DNA of 64,000 nt from Psychrobacter aestuarii (GCF_904846035.1 NZ_CAJGYT010000001.1:1302001-1366000), one strand, 5' to 3'; positions 8,913 to 19,257 are shown, counted from the first letter of the stretch. Notes: generated by a model from the letters alone, not told the origin. Translations and numbers: made by a program.

Positions 8913-9971
8913 TTAAAAATACGCGTCACCTTTCATCAGTGGCTGCGCGGTACGTACCAAGGCAGCGCGCTTGATGACATAAGAGTCTGCTTGCGGCTCG
9001 CAGATGATATCGACGCTGATAAACCCTGAGGGGTGCTCGATGGTCACCACGTCTTTGCCGTCATCTTTGTATAGTGGATTTGCGATCGTACCTTCGATTT
9101 TACTGGCGGCAGATACGCAGATAGAGCCTGTGACCGCATGACTGGCATGGCACTTGTCAGGCACAAAGTAGCGAGAGGTGATGTTTCCTTTGCCTGTGGG
9201 TTTTGAGAGGATACCCATTTTAGGGACAACGCTGTCTGATACGTCACCAAGTCCCATCATTTCCCCCGCTTTACAGCGAATAGGTTCGATGATGTCAAAG
9301 AGCGCTTTATTGGCGTCTAGCGTGGCTTTGTCTTCGTTGCCCTGCAAACCCAAGTCTTCTGCATTAAACAGTACCATAGGCATGGCCACATCGATGCACG
9401 TGACGTTGATACCATTGATGGTGTCTTGCTTGTTGCCTGTCGGGAAGATTTTGCCTGTTTTGGTACCTTCGACTTGACTGAAATTCAAGCTGACTGGTGA
9501 GCCCGTACCTGGTACGCCAGACACTTCGGTGTCACCATCAAATTTAAGCTCTTTGTTTGGGGTTTCGGCAGTGACTTCAATCAAACTGTTGGTATTCACA
9601 TTGAATACGGTGACTGTCGTCGTGCCTTCAGTAAGCTCAAGCATTCCCATTTCACTGGCAAAGCAGATAATGCCCGATAGAATATTGCCGCATGACGGCG
9701 TGGTATCAACGATTTTTTTCTCGATACCTACTTGGGCAAACAAATAATCAAAATCTACGCCTTCACGCTTAGATTTTGAAACGATGCCCACTTTGCTGGT
9801 CACACTGGTTGCAGCGCCTAGCCCGTTAATTTGAGAGGCATCACCACTACCCATGATGGTCGTTAGGATGTTGTCACGTTCTTGTATGTCGGTCGGGAGG
9901 TCACTTTGGCGCAGATATACGCCTTTTGATGTACCACCACGGATAATCATACAGGGGATTGTATTTTTCAT
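8913..9971 (-). CDS. PrpF-superfamily isomerase (aconitate/methylitaconate/oxalomesaconate type)
   Basis: A 352-residue cytosolic protein of the PrpF family, with a diaminopimelate-epimerase-like fold. Family marks are IPCMIIRGGTSKGVYLRQSD at the N-terminus, the catalytic-cysteine region TTPSCGNILSGI (Cys near residue 105) and SRYFVPDKCHASHAVTGS. Members shift double bonds in tricarboxylates (trans/cis-aconitate, methylitaconate, 4-oxalomesaconate). Its position tail to tail with a tricarboxylate transporter suggests that the two handle one substrate, which the sequence does not identify. No prp or gal genes are nearby. Confidence 0.82.
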   Translation of the reverse strand: MKNTIPCMIIRGGTSKGVYLRQSDLPTDIQERDNILTTIMGSGDASQINGLGAATSVTSKVGIVSKSKREGVDFDYLFAQVGIEKKIVDTTPSCGNILSGIICFASEMGMLELTEGTTTVTVFNVNTNSLIEVTAETPNKELKFDGDTEVSGVPGTGSPVSLNFSQVEGTKTGKIFPTGNKQDTINGINVTCIDVAMPMVLFNAEDLGLQGNEDKATLDANKALFDIIEPIRCKAGEMMGLGDVSDSVVPKMGILSKPTGKGNITSRYFVPDKCHASHAVTGSICVSAASKIEGTIANPLYKDDGKDVVTIEHPSGFISVDIICEPQADSYVIKRAALVRTAQPLMKGDAYF

Positions 9972-10356
9972 AATCGTTCTCTATATACTGTGTTCATTAT
10001 GCTTATTGCCAGAGTATCAATACATCTTCTAAAGCAATAAACGGATAGTCCCTTATCCTTAGTTTTCAAATCACGTGTCATTAAAGATAAAGCGGTTTAG
10101 GTTCAGTGCATGTATAAAAGCTGTCATCACTTTATTCAATTTAAGTAGACAATGGAGCCATCTTGTTTTAACGCATTGTGCACAGCTGCTGCACTTTGTT
10201 CTACGAACTCATAATGAGTCTAGCTCAATTCTGGCTTTTTCTAAAGCGCATGCTATGTTTTATTTTTATAGATTGGTTCAGTGCAGAAGGGCAAGAATAC
10301 AGTCTCTAAGTCTTAGTGCGGCTTATTGTTATCAGCCTATTAAAAGGTTTTCGCCA
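9972..10356. other. Gene-free stretch upstream of the PrpF-family gene
   Basis: No convincing coding frame on either strand. It must hold the promoter of the PrpF-family gene. GGATA-GTCCCT-TATCC at 10043-10058 is a 5-6-5 inverted repeat with the spacing of LysR-type half sites, but no regulator gene is visible. Confidence 0.4.
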
Positions 10357-10392
10357 TAAAAAAACGCGCCCAGTTGCTGAGCGCGTTTTTTA
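10357..10392 (-). terminator. Terminator of the proC-yggT unit
   Basis: Read on the minus strand, a stem of AAAAAACGCGC with GCGCGTTTTTT lies just after the yggT stop. Confidence 0.8.
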
Positions 10393-10417
10393 TGTTTGGC
10401 TTTCGAGCAATCGCGGC

Positions 10418-10987
10418 TTAGCCGAGCATCGGCAGCATATTGCCTGCGATACTGCCGATAATCATCTCAAGCAAATAAAACACAAAAAATGCGACCATCG
10501 GTGATAAGTCAATCATACCAAGGTTCGGCGTGATGCGGCGAAACGGCGCTAAAATTGGCTCCGCCACACGGACAATCAGACCCAAAATCGGGTGCATATT
10601 GTTGGTCAATACCACAATCCAGCTGACGATGATAGAGCCGATGACCAAGTAACGGCACATCTGCAAAAAGTCGAGTATCAGACTGAGCGAGCCGGTAAAG
10701 AACAGCTGTATCGGTCCGATACCGTGATGCGTCAGCGCCGCCTTGCCTGAGATGTCAATCAGGCGAATCAAAAACATCAGCACAATCGCGGCGGTACTGA
10801 TGCGCCCGTGCCCGACGGTCGGAAAAATCCGCCCAAACACATCGACAATGTGCGTGGCGCGATACGCCGCATGCGCCACAGGGTCACGCGCATCCATACC
10901 CGCAAATTGCAGCATAAAACGGATAAACACCAGCATCATCGCCAAGGTGGTTATCATATCAAAAGTCGTTAACAACACGTCATTCAT
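10418..10987 (-). CDS. yggT: YggT family membrane protein
   Basis: A 189-residue inner-membrane protein made of two YGGT repeats, each with paired membrane helices; the second has LILDFLQMCRYLVIGSIIVSW and the conserved PILAPFRRITPNLGMIDLSP (about residues 140-160). Length matches E. coli YggT (188). The exact role is unknown; links to osmotic or cell-division functions have been proposed for relatives. It follows proC at 124 bp on the same strand, the usual proC-yggT order. Confidence 0.92.
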   Translation of the reverse strand: MNDVLLTTFDMITTLAMMLVFIRFMLQFAGMDARDPVAHAAYRATHIVDVFGRIFPTVGHGRISTAAIVLMFLIRLIDISGKAALTHHGIGPIQLFFTGSLSLILDFLQMCRYLVIGSIIVSWIVVLTNNMHPILGLIVRVAEPILAPFRRITPNLGMIDLSPMVAFFVFYLLEMIIGSIAGNMLPMLG

Positions 10988-11111
10988 GAATGGCTACTCA
11001 ATGCGCCGTGAGGTGGACTGTGCCTTTGGTTGGGCAGCGCACACCGCACAGCAGGACTTCTAGATAGTGAGGCTCGCAGCGAGCGCGGCATCACAGTACA
11101 CGATAGAGCGT

Positions 11112-11942
11112 TTATTTCATCTCTTCGCTCAGCGCTTGGCTGCGCTGGTAGCACGCGGTCATCGCTTCGGCAATCTGACGACCGATGTCATTGGCCTGCA
11201 TCGACTCAATCGCCGCTTGCGTGGTGCCGTTTGGTGAGGTCACTTTGCGGCGCAATTCTGCTGGGCTGTCGTCGCTTTGTAGGCTCATGGTCGCCGCGCC
11301 CAGCATGGTTTGCATGGCAAGCGCTGAGGCCTGTTGTTTATCCAGTCCTAGTGCCACCGCGCCATCGACCATCGATTCGATAAAGTAGAACATATAGGCA
11401 GGTGCTGAGCCAGAGACGGCGGTGACCGCGTGCATGTGTTCTTCATCATTGACCCACATCACCAGACCTGAGGCTGCCATGACCGCTTCGGCAAGGTCTT
11501 TTTGTTCACTGCTGATGTCGTCTGTCGCGTACAAGCCTGTTGCACCCATCTGAATCATGGATGGGGTGTTTGGCATGGCGCGTACGATGGTCTGATAGCC
11601 GCCCAGCATGTCAGCGATGATATCGGTTGACAGACCTGCAGCAACAGAGACGATAAGCTGCTTGTCCAGCACGTCTTTAAAGCCGCTGACCACTGCTTTC
11701 ATGACCTGCGGCTTGACCGCCAATACCACCACGTCGGCATCGACCACCGCTTTGGTGGCGTCTGCGGTTGGGTCTACGGTTTGCAGACCTTTTGCCGACA
11801 GCTGCTCGCGTACATCGGCATTCGGATCGGCCGCCGTAATGTTACTTGGCTTTACACCACACGCCACAAGACCACTGATAAGTGCTTGTGCCATGTTACC
11901 GGCACCGATAAAGCTGATTTTTTTGTCATCTAGTACTGACAT
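11112..11942 (-). CDS. proC: Pyrroline-5-carboxylate reductase
   Basis: A 276-residue cytosolic enzyme that reduces pyrroline-5-carboxylate to proline with NAD(P)H, the last step of proline synthesis. KISFIGAGNMAQALISGL (residues 8-25) is the Rossmann dinucleotide loop, VRAMPNTPSMIQMGATGLYA (about 120) is the family signature, and TAVSGSAPAYMFYFIESM (about 170) with SPNGTTQAAIESM (about 235) are the C-terminal substrate and dimer regions. It heads a proC-yggT unit. Confidence 0.96.
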   Translation of the reverse strand: MSVLDDKKISFIGAGNMAQALISGLVACGVKPSNITAADPNADVREQLSAKGLQTVDPTADATKAVVDADVVVLAVKPQVMKAVVSGFKDVLDKQLIVSVAAGLSTDIIADMLGGYQTIVRAMPNTPSMIQMGATGLYATDDISSEQKDLAEAVMAASGLVMWVNDEEHMHAVTAVSGSAPAYMFYFIESMVDGAVALGLDKQQASALAMQTMLGAATMSLQSDDSPAELRRKVTSPNGTTQAAIESMQANDIGRQIAEAMTACYQRSQALSEEMK

Positions 11943-12102
11943 AACTGTCCCCTATTGGCAAATGTAAAACGTACGCGATACAGCGCGTTATAAAATGACA
12001 CCTAGTGTAGCATATCGATATGGGGCTTATCGATGTTTTGGCGCGCGCAGGGTTGCGCCTGTCACCTACTGAGCGCAATACCTTTTTAAGTGAAAAAACG
12101 AC

Positions 12103-13572
12103 CTATTCCGCAATAAAAGACAGCAACGTCTCGCAGTGTACTGCGTCAGTTTTGGTCGATAGTGGCCAGAGGTGATAGGGGCTAATAAGGGCAATCGGTG
12201 TGGTGTGTCCATCGGTGTCAGTCATGCTTATGATGGCGATACTACCGCGTAACCACATCGGAATGCCGAGACGCTGATAGAGTTTTTTGCCGCGCTGTGG
12301 GTGGTTCATGCGGGTGGTTTTTACCGAGACATCACGGGTGAGCGCTTGGATATGCAGGGTGCTGTTTGTTGCTTCTGCGGTCGCCTGCACGCGCACTTGC
12401 CAACGGCACAGGCTATCTGCACGCAAGATAATCGATTGTGTTTGCGTGCTGTGATTTAACAGAAGGCGCTGCGATGTGATAGGCAGTGCCAGCCACGAAA
12501 GCCACGCGCTGTCCAAGCGATACAGCGTGTCTTGATAACGGCGTACGTGATAGCCGCGCTCAGATGCTTGCCAATAAAGAGCGGTCTGATGATTGGCGTC
12601 ACGGCGCACTACCAAAGCGCCGACATCATCGATGTATTGCTTAGGCGGCGGCAGCGGCTCATCAAGTGTCAGCCACGTGTGCAAGCACTGACGTAAGCGC
12701 GCTCTAGGTAATGCCTGCAAGGTGGAGACAGACAATCCACGCTGGTAAGGCGGATAGGTCTCGGTATCGATGAGGGCCTGCGCAATGTCAGATTTTGCTT
12801 GCGTCTGTACGGTGTCTGCGGCATCGCGTAATAGCGCGGCACTGCGCGTGATATTATCAATCGCTTGGGGATTGAGTGCGGTCAGCGCAGGCATAATATC
12901 GCGGCGCAGCTGGCTGCGCTGATTGTCACCTGTGTCGTTGGTCGGGTCATTGATATAGGGCAGCTGCTGGCACTCAGCGTAACGACTGAGAGCCGCACGG
13001 CGCACACCCAGCCACGGTCGCCACAGCTGATAGCGTCCTGTGTCCGCTTCTTGCACGCGCCATGGCTGCATGCCTGCCAGCCCTTGTACGCCTGCGCCTT
13101 GTATCAGGCGCATCAGCAGCGTTTCGGCTTGGTCATCGCTATGGTGCGCGAGCATCAGTACATCGTCTTGACGCAGATGCGCTTGCATGGCGTGATAGCG
13201 GGCGGTACGCGCCGCCTGCTCGTTATCACCAAAGACCTGTGCGCGCAGTATGTGGCAAGACAGCCCTTGCGCCTCCGCCCACGCTTGTACGTGCGTTGCC
13301 CACGTTTTGCTGACCGCTTGTATACCGTGGTCAACGTGCAACAGCTGCGGCAAAAACGGCAATGCCCCTTGCCGATATAAGGCGGCGCAGACCGCAGCGA
13401 GCGCCATAGAATCGCGCCCACCACTACAGGCCAGCCATACGCGGCGACCGCGCAGCTGGGGGTGATAATCATCGATACTGGTTAATAACGCCGCTGCCAG
13501 CGGATGAGACAACGGCGTATCAGGACCGCTGACAGTCACAGGATAAGGCATGATGGTGGTATCGGTTTGCAT
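12103..13572 (-). CDS. tilS: tRNA(Ile)-lysidine synthase
   Basis: A 489-residue ATP-dependent enzyme that converts C34 of tRNA-Ile(CAU) to lysidine so that AUA is read as Ile. The PP-loop LACSGGRDSMALAAV lies near residue 50, then HVDHGIQ, ARTARYHAM and LAHHSDDQAETLLMRLIQGA, the active-site helix. TilS substrate-binding domains fill the C-terminal half, ending in RGKKLYQRLGIPMWLR. It lies 39 bp after accA, probably in one transcript. Confidence 0.95.
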   Translation of the reverse strand: MQTDTTIMPYPVTVSGPDTPLSHPLAAALLTSIDDYHPQLRGRRVWLACSGGRDSMALAAVCAALYRQGALPFLPQLLHVDHGIQAVSKTWATHVQAWAEAQGLSCHILRAQVFGDNEQAARTARYHAMQAHLRQDDVLMLAHHSDDQAETLLMRLIQGAGVQGLAGMQPWRVQEADTGRYQLWRPWLGVRRAALSRYAECQQLPYINDPTNDTGDNQRSQLRRDIMPALTALNPQAIDNITRSAALLRDAADTVQTQAKSDIAQALIDTETYPPYQRGLSVSTLQALPRARLRQCLHTWLTLDEPLPPPKQYIDDVGALVVRRDANHQTALYWQASERGYHVRRYQDTLYRLDSAWLSWLALPITSQRLLLNHSTQTQSIILRADSLCRWQVRVQATAEATNSTLHIQALTRDVSVKTTRMNHPQRGKKLYQRLGIPMWLRGSIAIISMTDTDGHTTPIALISPYHLWPLSTKTDAVHCETLLSFIAE

Positions 13573-13611
13573 GCACGCACGTCATCCACATAGACTGTCA
13601 GCGTTGGCGCG

Positions 13612-14418
13612 TTACGCGCAAGGCAACATCACTTCTGAATTAAAGGCTTTGAATTTTTGATAGCGCAGCTCACAGCGGGCATCGGCGTCCATATCGACCA
13701 GCTCATCGAGCTGCTTAGCCAATAGCGCTTTGAGGTCATCCATCACAGGCTGTGGGTGCACGTGCGCGCCTTCGCCCTCTTCAATGACTTCATCAATCAG
13801 ACCCAAGTCATGCAGGTTCACGGCGTTCAGTTTCAGCGCTTCACTGGCATCGGGGGCTTTTTCGGCAGTTTTCCATAAGATGGACGCACAGCCTTCTGGC
13901 GAGATGACCGAGTAGATGCTGTTTTGCAGCATGTTGATTTTGTCGCCGACCCCGATGGCAAGCGCGCCACCTGAGCCGCCTTCACCGATGACGGTCACAA
14001 TCACAGGCACTTTTAGGCTTGAGAATACCGCGATGCTCTCGGCAATCGCTTGCGCTTGACCACGCTCTTCTGCGCCCACGCCAGGGTATGCGCCTTGGGT
14101 ATCGACAAAGGTCATCACAGGAATGTCAAAACGCTCAGCCATCTTCGCCAAACGAATGATTTTGCGGTAGCCTTCAGGGTTTGCCATACCAAAATTGTGC
14201 TCGATACGCTCGCGGGTGCTGCGGCCGCGATGCTGTCCGACGACCATGACTGGCTTGCCATTAAAACGCGCAAGACCACCCATGATGGCTTTGTCATCAG
14301 CATAGGCGCGATCACCGTGCAACAGGTCAAACTCTGTGAACAACTTGTTGACATAGTCCATAAACAATGGACGTTTGGCATGTCGTGCCAGCTGAACGCT
14401 ATCCCAGACGGTACTCAT
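13612..14418 (-). CDS. accA: Acetyl-CoA carboxylase carboxyltransferase subunit alpha, short form
   Basis: A 268-residue subunit of the AccA2-AccD2 carboxyltransferase that makes malonyl-CoA for fatty acid synthesis. [60 protein letters not shown] and [14 protein letters not shown] are diagnostic. E. coli AccA has 319 residues; the missing part is the N-terminal helical region of about 55 residues, also lacking in Acinetobacter relatives as I recall them. The usual DTPGAYPG is DTQGAYPG here. AAAAAGGA precedes the ATG. tilS follows. Confidence 0.95.
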   Translation of the reverse strand: MSTVWDSVQLARHAKRPLFMDYVNKLFTEFDLLHGDRAYADDKAIMGGLARFNGKPVMVVGQHRGRSTRERIEHNFGMANPEGYRKIIRLAKMAERFDIPVMTFVDTQGAYPGVGAEERGQAQAIAESIAVFSSLKVPVIVTVIGEGGSGGALAIGVGDKINMLQNSIYSVISPEGCASILWKTAEKAPDASEALKLNAVNLHDLGLIDEVIEEGEGAHVHPQPVMDDLKALLAKQLDELVDMDADARCELRYQKFKAFNSEVMLPCA

Positions 14419-14605
14419 AGACGATTCCTTTTTATCGTATCAACGCGAATAAGGGGCGCTGATAGCAAGATGATGTGCAATTAAAAAAGTACAACTGTAA
14501 ACTCAATATTGGCTATAGTAGCATATCTCATTTGCCAAGGCATTACTCGGCTGCTGGCTTTTGTTGCGACGCCGTTCTGACAGGTGGCATAAAAAAGCGC
14601 CCCAA

Positions 14606-16138
14606 TTATTCACCATCGTGCGTGACGCACAGCGTGATGCCCCACTTGGCAAACTGCTCCACCTCGGCGCTCAAGTCCGACAACAAAAACGCATGATGCT
14701 CATAGTCGGTATTGACGCAAACCTGCCAGACGTCCTCTGCGGTGATGCTCAGCGTCATAATCGGCGGCTTGTAACGGGTGCGGCTGTGGTGCGCCAATAC
14801 GGCAAGGCGCAATAGCAAGCACAGATAGACGAGTGATTTGCCGCCAATCGCTTGTGTCTGCTCTAAAATATCGGTTTTAAGCTTGCGGCGGTGGCTAAGC
14901 AGCAGCTGCGCCATGCGCTTTTGGTCCACTTGCGAAAACCCTGGAATGTCCGCATGCTCAAGCAAATACGCGCCATGACGGTGATAGTTGCTGTGACTGA
15001 TGGCAAGACCGATTTCATACAAAAATGCGGCGCGGCGCAGCAAGTCTTCATCTTCTTGACTGAGCTTTAGCGTCTCCTCGACCTGCTCAAACAGGCGCAG
15101 ACTGGTTTTGACCACTTGCTTGGCTTGTTTTTTGTCCACCGAATAGCGGGTCATCAGCGCCTCAACGCTACGGTCACGCACATCCTCGCTGGCAAAGCGC
15201 CCAAGCATGTCATACATCACGCCCTCACGCAGTGCGCCATCTGAGTAGCTGAGCGCTTCAATGCCCAAGACTTCCATCGCGGCGCGCAATACCGCAACCC
15301 CAGCAGGAAACACCGCTTTACGATGCTCTTTGACGCCTGTCAGCTCAATGTTGTCGGTGTGCCCGATTTTAATCAGCAATTTTTCGAGCTTTTTGACGCC
15401 GCTATAGGTCACGCACTCTTGGTCGTCTGCCCAGCCCTTGTCCACCAGCACATTACGCACCGCTTTAATCGTACCGCTTGAGCCGATAACGCTGCTCCAG
15501 CCTGCCTTTTGGTACTGACCATTGATGACCAACACTTCACGGCGGGCAGCAGCAAAGGCTTGTTTAAACGCCGATTCCGTGATGTTGCCATCGGCAAAAA
15601 ACTGCTTGGTAAAGGCGACACAGCCCATTTGCAAGCTTTCGGTCAAAATCGGCTCAAAGCCTTGCCCGATGATAAATTCTGTCGAGCCGCCACCGATATC
15701 AAATACGAGGCGCTTATCACTACTGGCATTGGTGTGCGAGACGCCCAAATAAATCAGACGCGCCTCTTCTCGCCCTGCAATCACTTCGATAGGCTTTGGC
15801 AAGATGGTGTTGGCTTGTTTGATAAAGACGTCGGCGTTTTTGGCGCGGCGCAGCGCGTTGGTCGCGACAATTCGAATACGGCTTGCGGGAATGGCCTCCA
15901 GCCGCGCGGCAAAGCGCTTGAGACAATCGATACCGCGGGTGATGGCCGCATCGCTAAGATAATTGTTGGCATCCAGACCTGCAGCGAGCTGCACCTTTTC
16001 AGACATTGAGACGATTTTGCGTACCTCATCATGGTCAAGACGCGCAATCGCTAGGTGAAAACTGTTGGAGCCAATATCGATGGCGGCCATCAGCGCGTCA
16101 TCATCCAGCGGGGTCGTAGCAGAGTCGATATTATCCAT
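14606..16138 (-). CDS. ppx: Exopolyphosphatase, Ppx/GppA family
   Basis: A 510-residue phosphatase that removes terminal phosphate from polyphosphate or pppGpp. MAAIDIGSNSFHLAIARLDH is the first ATP-fold loop and VFDIGGGSTEFIIGQGF (about residue 140) the second; ASDVAL-like acid residues and a C-terminal HD-like domain (ISHSNYHRHGAYLLEHADIP) fit Ppx. The length of about 500 favours Ppx over short forms. I start at MDNIDSA (16138); a GTG five codons upstream is possible. Neither start has a good ribosome site. Confidence 0.9.
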   Translation of the reverse strand: MDNIDSATTPLDDDALMAAIDIGSNSFHLAIARLDHDEVRKIVSMSEKVQLAAGLDANNYLSDAAITRGIDCLKRFAARLEAIPASRIRIVATNALRRAKNADVFIKQANTILPKPIEVIAGREEARLIYLGVSHTNASSDKRLVFDIGGGSTEFIIGQGFEPILTESLQMGCVAFTKQFFADGNITESAFKQAFAAARREVLVINGQYQKAGWSSVIGSSGTIKAVRNVLVDKGWADDQECVTYSGVKKLEKLLIKIGHTDNIELTGVKEHRKAVFPAGVAVLRAAMEVLGIEALSYSDGALREGVMYDMLGRFASEDVRDRSVEALMTRYSVDKKQAKQVVKTSLRLFEQVEETLKLSQEDEDLLRRAAFLYEIGLAISHSNYHRHGAYLLEHADIPGFSQVDQKRMAQLLLSHRRKLKTDILEQTQAIGGKSLVYLCLLLRLAVLAHHSRTRYKPPIMTLSITAEDVWQVCVNTDYEHHAFLLSDLSAEVEQFAKWGITLCVTHDGE

Positions 16139-16342
16139 AGCTAAAAAGGTCACCTAATAAGGGCGCAAAAAAATGCCTCATCTCTGCGCAAATTGGGGGT
16201 CAGGGTATCAAGACCGCAGCACAGTGGCAGCAATGCGCTGCCGACTGTCCTACCGATAGACGGTAAGTGTTGTCATTAAAGCATTTATGCCAAATACAGG
16301 CAAGCAGGCAATATTACAGGGCAACAGACCACACCCACACGC

Positions 16343-16376
16343 AAAAAAAAACAGCACCCAATAAGTGCTGTTTTTT
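16343..16376 (-). terminator. Terminator of hemL
   Basis: On the minus strand AACAGCAC-TTATTGG-GTGCTGTT runs into a long T-run, just after the hemL stop. Confidence 0.9.
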
Positions 16377-16400
16377 GACTACTTAAGACAAATACGTGCG

Positions 16401-17705
16401 TTACGCCGCGCTCGCCATACGCGCAAACACCGCGTCCGCTGCGTTGATGGTCGCGTCGATATCGGCATCGGTGTGCTTGCTTGAGATAAAGCCCGCTTCA
16501 TACGCCGATGGTGCAAGATAGATGCCTTGCGCTAACATGCCATGGAAAAAGGTATTAAAAATGGTCATGTCGCACTGCGTGACTTCATCAAAGTTGCTTG
16601 GCGTGGTGCTGTTTTCGTCTTGCACGAAGAACATGCCGAACATACCGCCGAGTGTGTTGGTGCGCAGGGCAATGCCATGACGGTCAGCGGCAGCTTGGAT
16701 GCCGTCCACCAGCTTGGTCACTTTGTCCGCTAAGGTGTCATAAAAACCATCCACGGTTAAATCTTCAAACATGGCGATACCTGCACGCATGGCAAGTGGG
16801 TTGCCTGAGAGTGTGCCCGCCTGATACACGCCGCCAAGGGGTGCGATGCACGACATGATTTCTTCTTTACCGCCGAACGCGCCCACGGGCAAGCCTGCGC
16901 CGATGATTTTGCCAAAACAAGTCAAATCAGGCTCAATACCAAAGTGCGCTTGTGCGCCGCCCAGACCCACGCGAAAGCCCGTCATCACTTCATCAAAAAT
17001 CAGTACCGCCCCGTGTGCGGTGCACTGCTCGCGCAAAGTGTCATGAAAGTCTTGCTCAGGGATAATCATGTTCATGTTGCCCGCGATAGGCTCAACGATG
17101 ACGCCTGCGATGTCCTCGCCCCACTTTTCAAAGCAGTCTTTAATCGCTTGTGGGTCGTTGTACGGTAAGGTGATGGTGTGCTTGGCAAAATCCGCAGGCA
17201 CGCCTTTTGAGGTTGGCTCACCGATATCGAGCATGCCTGAGCCTGCCTTGACCAGTAAGCTGTCTGAATGCCCGTGATAGCAGCCTTCAAATTTGACAAT
17301 CTTGTCACGCCCTGTGTAGCCACGCGCCAAACGGATGGCGCTCATGGTCGCCTCAGTGCCTGAGTTGGTCATACGTACCATCTCGACGCTTGGGACGATT
17401 TCGCAGATTTTATCGGCGACTGTGGTTTCAAATGGCGTTGGCGTACCAAAGCTCAAGCCATCTTCGGCGGCACGTTTGACCGCGTCAATCACTTTAGGAT
17501 GCGCGTGACCCAAAATCATCGGTCCCCACGAGCCTACGTAGTCGATATAGGCATTGTCTTCGGTGTCGTAGATTTTGCTGCCTTCAGCGCGGTGGATAAA
17601 AATTGGCGTGCCACCGACGCCCGCAAAGGCGCGGACAGGCGAGTTAACGCCGCCTGGAATGTGCTTACGGGCTTGGGCAAAAAGTTGTTCGTTTTTTGTG
17701 CTCAT
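16401..17705 (-). CDS. hemL: Glutamate-1-semialdehyde 2,1-aminomutase
   Basis: A 434-residue PLP enzyme that converts glutamate-1-semialdehyde to 5-aminolevulinate, the entry to heme synthesis. [66 protein letters not shown] and [17 protein letters not shown] (PLP lysine in the last) are all present. I place the start at MSTKNEQLF (17705), with AGAG seven bases upstream; an ATG two codons earlier is also possible. A single-gene unit with its own terminator. Confidence 0.96.
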   Translation of the reverse strand: MSTKNEQLFAQARKHIPGGVNSPVRAFAGVGGTPIFIHRAEGSKIYDTEDNAYIDYVGSWGPMILGHAHPKVIDAVKRAAEDGLSFGTPTPFETTVADKICEIVPSVEMVRMTNSGTEATMSAIRLARGYTGRDKIVKFEGCYHGHSDSLLVKAGSGMLDIGEPTSKGVPADFAKHTITLPYNDPQAIKDCFEKWGEDIAGVIVEPIAGNMNMIIPEQDFHDTLREQCTAHGAVLIFDEVMTGFRVGLGGAQAHFGIEPDLTCFGKIIGAGLPVGAFGGKEEIMSCIAPLGGVYQAGTLSGNPLAMRAGIAMFEDLTVDGFYDTLADKVTKLVDGIQAAADRHGIALRTNTLGGMFGMFFVQDENSTTPSNFDEVTQCDMTIFNTFFHGMLAQGIYLAPSAYEAGFISSKHTDADIDATINAADAVFARMASAA

Positions 17706-17792
17706 AATCATGCTCTGTCTTATTTTTTGTTAAGGTAAGCCAATACGGACGCAAAAGCGGTCAGTAGCATCACGCCTCAATGCATGCGGCTC

Positions 17793-18143
17793 TTATGCTT
17801 TTTTGACTACCGAGGATTTGAGTTTCATAGCACCAAAGCCATCGACCTTACAATCAATATCGTGGTCATCGGGCGCATCGTGTAGTAGGCGAATGCTTTT
17901 GACTTTCGTGCCTACCTTAATAGGTGTGGACGATCCCTTAACTTTTAAATCCTTAATGACCGTCACCGCGTCACCATCTTGTAACACGTTGCCGACCGCA
18001 TCACGAATCACCGCATCCGTCTCGTCATTGCCGCTGTCGGTATCCGCTGCCGTCCACTCATGGGCGCACATCGGGCACACCAGTAGCGTGCCATCTTCAT
18101 AGGTATAGGTTGCCGCGCAGGCAGGACAGGCTGGTAGACTCAT
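17793..18143 (-). CDS. yjdM: Zinc-ribbon alkylphosphonate-operon-type protein YjdM (PhnA)
   Basis: A 116-residue protein with an N-terminal zinc ribbon (CPAC at residues 6-9 and CPMC at 23-26) and a C-terminal PhnA domain ([38 protein letters not shown]). Despite the old name PhnA it is not part of phosphonate breakdown in most bacteria, and its role is unclear. It stands alone, 87 bp upstream of hemL on the same strand. Confidence 0.9.
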   Translation of the reverse strand: MSLPACPACAATYTYEDGTLLVCPMCAHEWTAADTDSGNDETDAVIRDAVGNVLQDGDAVTVIKDLKVKGSSTPIKVGTKVKSIRLLHDAPDDHDIDCKVDGFGAMKLKSSVVKKA

Positions 18144-18465
18144 AGTATTCTCGATATCGTAGGGGACAAAAGGGATTGCGGTGCTGTTGTGCGCTTATTG
18201 TAGCCTATGTCACATGCTTTCACCAATGCAGGCGTATCTTGTTATCATAGCGGCAGAGACTTGCTGCGCCAAATCAATGCCTGATGACGCACCTATCCGT
18301 AAAAAAGCACACATTTTTGCGCGTAGGATATGGATTTTGGGGCATTGATACCCATCATAGTAGGCACATCACGGCAGGCGCGCGCCGACGGCTGCTTATT
18401 TTGCCGTCACAGACAGCAGCGCTTGATCACCGCAGCACATAACAAATCAAATAAGGACAATCTTT
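18144..18465. other. Gene-free stretch between divergent yjdM and ygfZ
   Basis: Holds the divergent promoters of yjdM and ygfZ. No coding frame with a sensible composition, and no clear palindrome or RNA structure seen. Confidence 0.4.
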
Positions 18466-19203
18466 ATGAACGCCGAGAAGCCACAGTTTGTACAGTTCAG
18501 CTTGCAAGGCGAAGACGCCGAAAAGTTTTTGCAAGGGCAATTAACCGCTGATGTCAGCAAATTGGGTCTGAGCTATCAGCCAACCGCGATTAGCAATCTC
18601 AAAGGGCGCATCAGCTTTGGTATTTGGATAAAAAAACAAGCCGAAAAGCACTTTGATATCGTCATCAGCACCGACTGCGGCGATGCCTTGCAGCAGCATT
18701 TGCGTAAATTTGGTGCATTTTCTAAATTTACCACCAGTGCGCCTGAGCCTATTTATCCATGTGTGCTGAGCGATGAGCCGACCTTTAGCCATCTTGAAGA
18801 CCATAACCGCGACGAGGACACGGCGGCATGGGTGGCGCGTAGCCTTGAGACGGGCAATTATTGGATTACTGCCGCGACCCAAGACATGTTCCAGCCGCAA
18901 GAGCTGCGCCTACATCAGCGCGGCGGTGTGGACTATGATAAGGGATGCTATTTGGGGCAAGAAGTGATTGCACGCATTTATTTTAAAGCGGCGCCCAAGG
19001 CGTTTTTGCATTATGTTAAGGGTACAGGCGCAGCACCAAACGCGGGTGACAAACTTGAGCACGCCCACGTGGTCAATGTCCGTGCTGTCGATGGTGGCTT
19101 TGTCGCTTTGGTCATCGCCCGCCCTGAAAAGCTGGCTGAGAGTGACTTGCAGGTCTTGGACTTGCCTGAGGCATTGCAAGCGGACGTGGCACGCCGTAAG
19201 TAA
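18466..19203 (+). CDS. ygfZ: tRNA-modifying/iron-sulfur repair folate-binding protein YgfZ
   Basis: A 245-residue GcvT-like folate-binding protein that helps maintain some 4Fe-4S enzymes, including MiaB. QFSLQGEDAEKFLQGQLTAD at the N-terminus and the diagnostic KGCYLGQEVIARIYFK (Cys near residue 161) identify it. It is shorter than E. coli YgfZ (326), lacking part of the C-terminal barrel, as in many relatives. AAGGAC lies 7-12 bases before the ATG. dadA follows after 54 bp. Confidence 0.92.
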   Translation: MNAEKPQFVQFSLQGEDAEKFLQGQLTADVSKLGLSYQPTAISNLKGRISFGIWIKKQAEKHFDIVISTDCGDALQQHLRKFGAFSKFTTSAPEPIYPCVLSDEPTFSHLEDHNRDEDTAAWVARSLETGNYWITAATQDMFQPQELRLHQRGGVDYDKGCYLGQEVIARIYFKAAPKAFLHYVKGTGAAPNAGDKLEHAHVVNVRAVDGGFVALVIARPEKLAESDLQVLDLPEALQADVARRK

Positions 19204-19257
19204 CAACAGACGGTATGATAGTGAGCGGCAGATAACGGTAAACATGAGTGAGAAGCT

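Noticed and set aside
10075-10359. 94-residue open frame in the gap before yggT, possibly a transposase remnant
   Set aside because: No transposase motif, no inverted repeats at its ends, no ribosome site; composition looks random.
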